A stretch of 6,908 nucleotides of DNA, from positions 1 through 6,908 of the forward strand of contig WTGR01000875.1 in assembly GCA_011523485.1 (NCBI GenBank), read 5' to 3'. The position numbers and the translations under genes were made by a program. Position 1 is the stretch's first letter; each line of letters begins with the position of its first letter. Origin of the DNA: Acidobacteriota bacterium (GTDB lineage: Bacteria > Acidobacteriota > Vicinamibacteria > Vicinamibacterales > UBA8438). Below the pieces are notes generated by a model. It was given only the letters and a program-made list of their open reading frames with translations. It was not told where the DNA came from and did not search any database. Of the stretch, positions 1 through 6,700 are shown piece by piece.

Positions 1-2
1 GC

Positions 3-206
3 TCGGCCCCCGGCGTCACGCTGTTCGAGTACGCCTGCCACGAGGGCAACCACGCCATGGTGAACCTGCTCAGTGCAGGACGCGCGGACGAGCAGCAGGC
101 GATCGACGCGGCGGCGCTGGTCTCGCAGCAACGGATCCAGGCCGGGCATCCCGGCGTGCGGGAGCCGGCCGTGCCGTTCGCGCCGATTCCCGACGACGGC
201 CGGTGA
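3..206 (+). CDS. Conserved hypothetical protein, C-terminal fragment (5' end outside window)
   Basis: An open frame enters from the left edge and ends at TGA 204-206, giving the last 67 residues of a protein whose start lies outside the window. The fragment contains FEYACHEGNHAMVNLLSAGR, which I recognise as close to the C-terminal 'YEYACHEGNY...NIL..AR..E' block of a widespread hypothetical protein family in uncultured and Acidobacteriota-like genomes. After that block comes a charged stretch (residues about 31-45) and a Pro-rich tail. No catalytic motif, membrane segment or repeat is visible in this piece. Its function is unknown. It reads in the same direction as the Septu genes but is separated from them by about 200 bases of degraded sequence, so it is probably ordinary host sequence beside the island. 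The reading frame is well supported; the family assignment is from memory and moderate. Confidence 0.7.
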   Translation, partial: SAPGVTLFEYACHEGNHAMVNLLSAGRADEQQAIDAAALVSQQRIQAGHPGVREPAVPFAPIPDDGR

Positions 207-208
207 GC

Positions 209-376
209 ATGCGAGCGATCTTCGAGACCTGCCGTCCGCGCGCAGACGTGCCGGGGGGGCGTCGCGCGGTGGCCGAGGGCATCGAGGCGATGGGACGTGA
301 GGCGGCCTGCTGGCTTGGGTTCGCGATGCGCGGCCGGCGCCCGTGCCGGGTGCTGACGGGCTCAGGATGCTGCTGA
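209..376 (+). pseudogene. Remnant ORF starting like a DUF499-family ATPase, then degenerate
   Basis: ATG 209 opens a 55-codon frame ending at TGA 374-376, two bases after the preceding stop. Its first 14 residues, MRAIFETCRPRADV, match the usual beginning of DUF499-domain defence ATPases (M-K-x-(I/L/V)-F-(E/D)-(T/A)-C-x-P-R-x-(E/D)-V). Those proteins are around a thousand residues long, so almost everything is missing. The later part, EAACWLGFAMRGRRPCRVLT, looks like the end of a different protein. A one-base shift near 357-366 would continue it as LRMLLTESR in the frame that stops at 412-414. I infer a scar made of a DUF499-like 5' end joined to the frameshifted 3' end of another lost gene. 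It could instead be a chance ORF, because high-G+C DNA makes these easily. It occupies most of the 204-base gap before ptuA. Confidence 0.4.
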
Positions 377-396
377 CGGAGTCTCGGCCACGGAGC

Positions 397-402
397 AGGG
401 AG
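397..402 (+). promoter_or_regulatory. Ribosome binding site of ptuA
   Basis: AGGGAG lies 8 bases upstream of ATG 411, a good Shine-Dalgarno match at suitable spacing. It supports 411 as the start of the ATPase gene. No convincing -35/-10 pair was seen between 207 and 396, so the Septu promoter is unplaced. Confidence 0.6.
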
Positions 403-410
403 CGGCGCTC

Positions 411-1757
411 ATGAAGCTCCAGTCTGTAGAGATCGAGAACTACCGGGCTATAGAGAAGCTCACGCTCCCGCTCGATCCGTCGCTGACCGTGCTGCACGGG
501 GACAACACCTGCGGCAAGACGAGCGTCCTGGGCGCGATCGCAGTGGGACTCGGCGCTATTCCCGATCTTTTTCCCGGTGTTTCCGGAACCGATTTTGTTG
601 AGACCGACATGCGGGTGGGGGAGTCCTTCGTGCATGTGGGTATGTCCGCGACAGAGGGGTTGAACTGGACACGCGAACGCTCCAGTGGCACTGAACCCGA
701 GGGATCGGCGATGCCGAGCGTTGGGCTTGACGCATTCAAGGAGAGGCTGGTCGATCGCGCCTTGGTGGAGCCGCCCGTCGATTTACCTATCGTAGCTTTC
801 TACGATACGGATCGGGCGATGCTCGACGGCCCGGCCGGGCAGCGAGCCTCTGCGGGCGATGTTCGTCGATACGCAATGCGGGCAGTCCAGGAGGAGGCGC
901 TCTTGCGCATCGGTCGAAGCCGGTCTTTTCCACGGCCCACAGCTCTCGAAGGGGCGCTCGCCGCGCGCACGAACTTCCCGGAGCTCTTCCTGTGGTTCTA
1001 CGCAAGAGAGAACGACGAGTTGCGGGAACAGAAGCAGCGCAAGGACTTTGCCTATCGACGCAATGATTTGACCGCAGTCCGGAGCGCCATCGCGTCCATG
1101 CTCAAGGACGTTTCCGATCCTCGGGTCGAAATGGAACCGTTGCGTTTCTCGGTGTCCTCGGCGGCGAGCGACGGGCGTTCGGAAACGCTGGAACTGGATC
1201 AGTTGAGTGACGGACAGCGCGCGGTGCTGGCCCTGGCGGCGGACTTGGCGTGGCGGATGGCCGTCGGCAATCCGCACCTGGAAGACCCCTTGGGTTCCGA
1301 GGCGGTCGTCCTGATCGACGAGGTCGAGTTGCACCTTCACCCGTCATGGCAGCAGCGAATCCTGACCGACCTGCGCCGGACGTTTCCGAACACGCAGTTC
1401 ATCGTCTCCACGCACAGTCCGCAGGTGCTGACCACCGTCGAGCCGGAGCACATTGTCGAACTCGCCCGTGAGGGCGGCCGTATCGTCGCCGGGTCGGCAT
1501 CGGGGTGGACCTATGGCGCCGAGGCCGGAGATGTGCTGTCGGCCGTGATGGGGGTGAACGAACGGCCGATCAACGACTTCACCGAGACGCTGAGCCGCTA
1601 CGCGCGTCTGGTCAGCGAGGGGCGGGGTGAATCCGAGGAAGCTGTCGCGCTTCGGGCAACTCTCGAACGCCTGTCGCCGGAGGATCCGGCACTGGCGCGA
1701 GCCGACCTGGAAATCAGGCAGCGTCGGGTGTTCGAGGAGATGGCCAAGTCGCGATGA
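411..1757 (+). CDS. ptuA: PtuA-like ATPase of a Septu anti-phage system (AAA/ABC-type, SMC/OLD-related)
   Basis: A 448-residue P-loop ATPase with a typical beginning (MKLQSVEIENYRAIEKL). Walker A is HGDNTCGKTS at residues 29-38 with K36. The ABC signature LSDGQR is at 265-270. Walker B is VVLIDE at 299-304 with catalytic E304, followed by the D-loop region LHLHP (307-311) and the switch histidine H335 in STHSPQV. The middle (about 110-230) is charged and helical, as in RecF/SMC-like insertions. There is no Toprim domain, which separates it from OLD nucleases. The C-terminal tail (about 366-448), with WTYGAEAGDVLSAVMGV and a helical repeat-like end, is typical of ATPases paired with TIGR02646 HNH proteins. 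Length fits PtuA. In known Septu the ATPase assembles with PtuB and restrains or licenses its nuclease during infection. The next gene overlaps by 4 bases, so the two are translationally coupled. Unusual: T33-C34 replace the common Gly-x of the GxNGxGKT loop. Intact and very likely functional. Confidence 0.87.
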   Translation: MKLQSVEIENYRAIEKLTLPLDPSLTVLHGDNTCGKTSVLGAIAVGLGAIPDLFPGVSGTDFVETDMRVGESFVHVGMSATEGLNWTRERSSGTEPEGSAMPSVGLDAFKERLVDRALVEPPVDLPIVAFYDTDRAMLDGPAGQRASAGDVRRYAMRAVQEEALLRIGRSRSFPRPTALEGALAARTNFPELFLWFYARENDELREQKQRKDFAYRRNDLTAVRSAIASMLKDVSDPRVEMEPLRFSVSSAASDGRSETLELDQLSDGQRAVLALAADLAWRMAVGNPHLEDPLGSEAVVLIDEVELHLHPSWQQRILTDLRRTFPNTQFIVSTHSPQVLTTVEPEHIVELAREGGRIVAGSASGWTYGAEAGDVLSAVMGVNERPINDFTETLSRYARLVSEGRGESEEAVALRATLERLSPEDPALARADLEIRQRRVFEEMAKSR

Positions 1758-2515
1758 AGCGAATCGGAACAGTACCGGATCCCACGCCCGGTCTTGGTGA
1801 GTACCTCGACTCCGTGGACAACGCGAACTGGGAGGAGTTCCGTTCTCACGATGCTGGGGCATCGCTTCGTGAACTCCGCGGGACCCTGGCTCGGAACCAG
1901 CACGGCCTCTGTGCCTACTGCGAGATCGGGCTCAAAGAGCCACGTCTTCAGATTGAGCACGTTGTTCCGCGCAGCGGCGATGCGGCCCGCGAGCAGAGAG
2001 CGCTCGACATCGCCAACATGGTTGCCTGTTGCATGGGCGGGACGGTACGGGTCGCCAGTCCGCAAGGGCAGGAGCGGGATGACTACTTTCGAACGCCTGT
2101 CCGCGACAACATGAGCTGTGGACAGGCGAAGGGGAATCGGCGCGATGAAGCGTTTCTCGATCCAAGGGAACTGCCCGAGTATCCGTCGCTCGTGAGGGTG
2201 CGCGGCAACGGACTGCTCGAAGTTGACGACGGCGCGTGCCAAGCTGCGGGCGTTCCCCCGCATCGCGTGGGCCGCACCATCGAGATTCTGAACCTGAATG
2301 CCGAACGACTCCAGTTGGCGCGGCAGAAGTGGCGGAGTGACCTGGTTGAAGCCGCGCAACGTGCTGGTGAGGCGGACGGGATGATCGCTTGGATACGCGC
2401 CGTGCTGACGCCGGATCCCGATGGCCGGCTATCTCGCTTCTTCACGACCTCCCGATGCTACTTCGGTCCGGTGGCCGAGCGTATACTCGACGAGCAACCT
2501 CGGGCGTGGATCTGA
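1754..2515 (+). CDS. ptuB: PtuB-like HNH endonuclease of a Septu system (TIGR02646 type)
   Basis: A 253-residue HNH nuclease starting at ATG 1754, which overlaps the ptuA stop as ATGA. A GAGGAG at 1734-1739 is rather far upstream, so initiation is probably coupled to termination of ptuA. The core motifs are CAYCE (C53, C56), IEHVVPRS (E68, H69), N88 in DIANMV followed by C92/C93, and CGQAKGN (C122, K126). The CxxC, C92/C93 and C122 are likely zinc ligands; H69 and N88 are the probable catalytic HNH residues. This arrangement is the TIGR02646 signature seen in PtuB and in the HNH protein of Septu-linked retrons. The C-terminal half (about 140-253) is helical and includes RTIEILNLNAERL, another family feature. 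The expected activity is DNA (or nucleic-acid) cleavage held in check by the ATPase until infection. No reverse transcriptase lies nearby, so this is stand-alone Septu rather than a retron. All key residues are present and there is no frame damage. Confidence 0.88.
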   Translation: MKRIGTVPDPTPGLGEYLDSVDNANWEEFRSHDAGASLRELRGTLARNQHGLCAYCEIGLKEPRLQIEHVVPRSGDAAREQRALDIANMVACCMGGTVRVASPQGQERDDYFRTPVRDNMSCGQAKGNRRDEAFLDPRELPEYPSLVRVRGNGLLEVDDGACQAAGVPPHRVGRTIEILNLNAERLQLARQKWRSDLVEAAQRAGEADGMIAWIRAVLTPDPDGRLSRFFTTSRCYFGPVAERILDEQPRAWI

Positions 2516-2557
2516 CATGCGCATCCCCCTCGGGTGCGGGTTGCCTCAGCGGTCCGT

Positions 2558-3533
2558 CTACGGGGCGTTGGCTGTCACCAGCGGCCGTTCCTTCCAGAGC
2601 CTCAGGCGCTCGGCAACGATTGCCTGGAGCGGCTTCGCTCCCATCGCGAGCACCAGGTGCCGGCGCACGTCTCGACAGAACTCCTCGGCCTCGGCGTAGC
2701 TGACCGCACCGAGCCTCTTGGCAAGCGTGGCGGGCGTCCGCCCCAGCGGTTCATCGAGCGAGTCGGCGAATCGGGCGAGATATGCGGTCAGGTCGGCGCG
2801 CGTTGGTGCATCGAGCGCCAGCCGTACCTGAAAGCGGCGCCACGCCGCCCGGTCGAGCAGTTCGGCGTGGTTGGTGGCGGCGACGACCACCGTATAGCTC
2901 GGCAGGTCGTCGACCTGCATCAGCAGAGAGGATACGACGGATCTCGCCGGTTTCGTGGACGTCGCCGCGCTCCTTGCCGACGGCGTCGAACTCGTCGAAG
3001 AACAGGACGCACGGAGTGGTCCGGGCGTAGTCGAAGACCCGCTTGAGCCGCGAGGCGGTCTCGCCGAGGAAGCTGCCGATCAGCGCCTCGTACCGCACGA
3101 CGAAGAACGGCGTCGCCAGCGCTTCCGCGATCGCCTCGGCGAGGGAGGTCTTTCCGTTTCCCGGGGGGCCGACGAGCAGGACGCGATGCCGCGGTTCGAG
3201 TGCGTGCGCGCGCAGCACCGACGCCCGATGCTGTTCCTCGATCAGCTCCTCGCAGGTGCGGCGGGCAAGGTCGGTCAGAACGAGATCGGCGAGCCGCTTG
3301 CGGGGCGTCAACTCGATCAGGAACTGCCGGTGCTGTCGGCCGGGACCGATGAAGGTCGCCGCGCCGGCACTGTTGCCGTTGACCTGCAGGGCGTCGCTCA
3401 GCCGGTCCGCCAGCACGTTGTGGCGCTTCGCCCGTTCCTCGGCGATGATCGCCTCGGTCACGGAACGCGCACGCGCCGTGTCGCCGCTCGATCCCGCCTT
3501 CACGAGCGAAACCAGGAGGTCGCTCCGTGCCAT
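2558..3533 (-). pseudogene. AAA+ ATPase (CDC48/FtsH-like, partner of S8 proteases), frameshifted
   Basis: Read from ATG 3533-3531 on the minus strand (weak GGGAACGG upstream) to TAG 2560-2558. The first frame gives a helical N-terminus (MARSDLLVSLVKAG...AIIAEERAKRHNVLADRL), Walker A GPPGNGKTS (residues 122-130), Walker B VLFFDEFDAV (176-185, D180/E181) and then GDVHETGEIRRIL (190-202). At that point the frame goes wrong. The expected continuation, SLLMQVDDLPSYTVVVAATNH..., is in another frame from about 2929 down, and carries the sensor-1 Asn (N of AATNH, 2872-2870) and the RRF arginine-finger motif (2839-2831). Relatives read GEI(K/R)R(V/I)VSSLL here, so loss of 5 bases beside CTCTCT (2930-2925) explains the break. 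Related ATPases of about 325 residues usually precede a subtilisin-like S8 peptidase gene and probably remodel its substrates; none follows here. The protein may be dead, rescued by slippage, or the break may be a sequencing error. The family call is strong. Confidence 0.82.
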
Positions 3534-3657
3534 GTCCGTTCCCGATCGTCGACGCGTTCCCGCAGCTAAGGCCTCGCTGCGCGGCAAGACGAGTCAGTTT
3601 ACCGCCTGTTGACATCCTCTCGCCGGTCTCAGCGAATGTGCCAAATCCCCACAGGTC

Positions 3658-3723
3658 ATCGTGACGCCCTGTCGGCGGAGTCCTTGTTGAGTGCTGCTCT
3701 TGATGTGTGTAGCGCGTCACGAT
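3658..3723. repeat. 10-bp exact inverted repeat in the divergent control region
   Basis: ATCGTGACGC at 3658-3667 recurs as its exact reverse complement GCGTCACGAT at 3714-3723, with 46 bases between. The right copy abuts the -10 box of the promoter for the long HTH gene. The left copy lies in the stretch between the two divergent genes. Paired arms of this kind suit cooperative binding by a dimeric repressor, possibly with a DNA loop, and the obvious candidate is the HTH protein encoded just downstream. The repeat is seen directly; the operator role is inference. Confidence 0.4.
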
Positions 3724-3728
3724 ACAAT
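3700..3728 (+). promoter_or_regulatory. Sigma-70-type promoter of the HTH fusion gene
   Basis: TTGATG (3700-3705) and TACAAT (3723-3728) are separated by exactly 17 bases. Each box matches its consensus at most positions, and the pair lies in a locally A+T-richer patch of a G+C-rich region. Transcription would start about 7 bases after the -10 box, at or next to the GTG at 3736. This is the best promoter in the window. Confidence 0.65.
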
Positions 3729-3740
3729 ATCGGGCGTGAC
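3716..3740. promoter_or_regulatory. Candidate operator overlapping -10 box and start codon
   Basis: Two nested dyads cover the -10 box. The inner one is GATA-CAA-TATC (3721-3731, perfect). The outer one is GTCACG (3716-3721) with CGTGAC (3735-3740), perfect half-sites 13 bases apart. HigA/XRE-type antitoxins commonly bind small palindromes over their own -10 box, and the downstream gene begins with such a domain, so autorepression is the natural reading. Binding itself is inferred. Confidence 0.45.
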
Positions 3741-6700
3741 TGGATCTGGGAATCGTTCCACGGGCATCGGTCGCTTCATTCGGCAGCACGTCGTCCCGGC
3801 GGGGATGACGGTGACGGAAGCTGCCCGCCGATTGGGGGTCGGCAGGCCCGCACTGTCGAATCTGCTGAACGGCAGGGCGGCGCTGTCCCAGGAGATGGCC
3901 CTGCGGCTGGAAGGAACGTTCGGCGCGGACCGGGCGAGGCTGCTGGAGCTTCAGGCCGCGTCCGACCGCGACCGCCGCAGTGTCGAAGACCGGGCCGTCG
4001 CGGTGGGTACCTACGCGCCGAGCTTTCTCACGATCAAGGCGCGGCAGATCGTCGACTGGGCGGCGGGGAATCTCCGGGCGCGCGAGCAGCTTCCGGTGCT
4101 GTTGCGGCGGCTGGTCCACGCGACCGGCCGCGAACTGCGCCACGTGGACTTCCCCGGTTACGACAACGCCCAGCGGCACGGCTGGGACGGGTGGATCGAA
4201 GCGGGCGCGGCGACGCCGTGGGTGCCGGAAGGCAAGTCGGGATGGGAGTTCGGCGTCGACCAGCGTCCGAGCGCCAAGGCTGATCGCGATTACCAGGCAC
4301 GGCTCAACACGATCTCCCCGGCGGAACGGGCGGAGTGCGCCTTCGTGTTCGTGACGCCGCGCAACTGGGAGGGCAAGGACCGCTGGGCGCGCGGCAAGGA
4401 GGCTGCCGGCGACTGGAAGGCGGTGCGGGCGCTCGATTCGAGCGACCTCGAGCAGTGGCTGGAGACCACAATCGCGCCGCGCATCTGGCTCGCCGAAGAG
4501 TTGGAGATTCCCACGGAGGGTTTCGAGACGCTCGGCCGTTCCTGGCGTCTGTGGGCCGAGGCCAGCAATCCGCCGCTGACGCCTGCCATCTTCGGACCGT
4601 CCGTCGCCGCCCACGTAAAGGATTTCAAGAAGTGGCTGGAGACTGCGCGCCCCGACCGCCCCTTCACCGTCGCCGCCGATTCCAGGGACGAGGCCGTCGC
4701 GTTCGTCGCGTGCCTGTTGCGGCACGAGGACATGCGTGGACGCGACCGGGATCGAGCCGTCGTCTTCGAGTCGGCGAGCACGCTGAGAACGCTGGCGCAG
4801 TCGTCCTCCCCGTTCATGCCGATCGTGGACAGCGAGGAGGCCGAGCGCGAGCTCGCCACGCTGTACCGCGAGCGTCATTGCATCGTCGTGAGGCCACGCA
4901 ATGCGGTCGACCGGGAATCGGATGTTGCCGTCGAACTGCTCGGTCACCCGGCGTTCGAGGAGGCGCTCGCCGACATGGGCATCGAGCGGGGTCGCTTCGA
5001 CCGGCTGGCGAGCGAGTCAGGCCGATCGCCGACCGTGCTGCGGAGGAGGCTGTCGCGGGTCCCCGCCGTCGGGACGCCGCCGTGGGCCGGAGACCGGGAA
5101 GTCGCGAGGAGTCTGATCCCGATGGTTCTTGTCGGCGCATGGCACACCGGGTCGAAGGCCGATTGCGAGATCCTTGCGGCGCTGGCAGGCCACGACTACG
5201 AAGAGGTTGAGAAGAGCGTCGCCGACCTGCTCCAACGCAACGACTGCCCGGTCTGGTGCGTCGGCCAGTACCGCGGTGTCGTTTCCAAGATCGATGCCTT
5301 GTTCGCCGTGAGTCCGTGGATGACGACCCGGGATGTCACCGATTTCGTGGACTTCGCCGAGTACGTTCTGTCGGAGTCAGATCCCGCGCTGGAACTCCTG
5401 GAGCACGAGCGTTGGCTCGCGGGCATCTACGGCAAGGTGCGCGAACACTCCAGCGCCTTGCGGGACGGCGTCTGCGAGACGCTGGTGATGTTGTCGGTGC
5501 ACGGGAACGCGCTGTTCCAGAGGCGTCTCGGTGTAGACGTGCGCGCGTACGTCGGCGCGCTCGTCAAGCGCCTGCTCACGCCCTTCACGAGTGACAAGCT
5601 GCGGTCACACGAGGGTGACATTCCGGGATGCGCGGAAGCCGCGCCGGAAGAGTTTCTCAGCCGGCTTGAGGAGGACCTCCGTCAGCCGCAGCCGGTCTTG
5701 CACGAACTCCTCAAGCCGGTCGGTCCCGGCTTGTTCGAACATCCTGCGCGCACCGGGATGTTGTGGGCACTGGAACGGTTGGCCTGGAATCCGATGACCT
5801 TCATGCGCGTCGTGGTCATCCTCGCCAGACTGTCGGAAAAGAGAATCGACGACAACTGGATGAACAAGCCGATCAACAGCCTCTCGGCGGTTTTCCGATC
5901 GTGGCTGCCACAGACTGCCGCGCCGCTCGACGACCGAATCAGAGCGCTGGAAGCGCTGTGCCGGCGCTTTCCAGACGTCGGTTGGCAAATCTGCATTCAG
6001 CAGTTTGAAGGCCGTCAGCAGGTCGGCCACTTCAACGCCCGGCCGCGTTGGCGGAACGACGCGGCGGGCGCAGGGCGCGGAGTAGGCGTTCGGGAACGAT
6101 ACGAGTTCGCCCGCAAGGCGCTCGATCTCGCCATTTCCTGGCCGGAGCATGACAACACGACGCTCGGTGATCTGATCGGCCGAATCGATGCCATGCCGGA
6201 AAAGGACCAGATTGCCGTATGGAACCGCGTCGATGCTTGGTCGCAGACGGAAACGGAGGACAGTGAGAAAGCGGATCTACGCCAGAAGATCCGTGGAACG
6301 GTATTCGCCCCTCGGGCGTATCTTCGTGGTCTGGACGCGGAGTTGAAGGACAGGGTGCGTAGCATCTGCGAGAAGCTTGCTTCAGGTGATTCTGTCCGCC
6401 GCAATGCGTGGCTCTTCCAGTCGGGAGTCGAGCATGTGGCTGACGAACTTGATGATGGGCATCTCGACTTCAACGCACGGGAAAAACGAGTCGATGAACT
6501 CCGTACAGAAGCAATGAAAGAGATCTGGTCCGCACGCGGACTGGACGGGGCTCTTGCACTGCTCGCGGACTGCGATCCATGGACGGTCGGACGCTACGTC
6601 GCGTGCCGCACGGGTGATCTGCAGGTGACCGTCGACGTCCTTCGGACCTGTCTGGCGGCAGAACCTGGTTCCCCCGGAAAGCTCGACTACTTCATTCAGG

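Noticed and set aside
207..410. Possible retron RNA or reverse transcriptase associated with Septu.
   Set aside because: Only 204 bases are available upstream, no YADD-type protein is encoded, and no msr/msd-like inverted repeats flank the module.
1598..2359. A 253-codon minus-strand ORF opposite ptuA and ptuB.
   Set aside because: It shows no recognisable motifs and lies antisense to two genes with complete catalytic motifs.
2521..2537. Small hairpin (GCA-bulge-CCC / GGG-TGC) between the convergent stops, possible terminator.
   Set aside because: Only six base pairs with a bulged T, and no T-tract on either strand; common by chance in G+C-rich DNA.
3609..3614. Perfect TTGACA -35 box on the plus strand.
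   Set aside because: No acceptable -10 box at 16-18 bases (GCGAAT is the best), and the 3700-3728 promoter lies closer to the gene.
3609..4283. A 224-codon plus-strand ORF across the promoter and the start of the HTH gene.
   Set aside because: Arg/Gly-rich translation with no family features; it is a shadow of the 3736 frame, which has a clear HTH and nuclease-like motifs.
2920..4947. A 675-codon minus-strand ORF overlapping both the AAA+ gene and the HTH fusion gene.
   Set aside because: It reads antisense to the long plus frame and out of frame through the ATPase, with Arg-rich low-information sequence; typical of high-G+C DNA.
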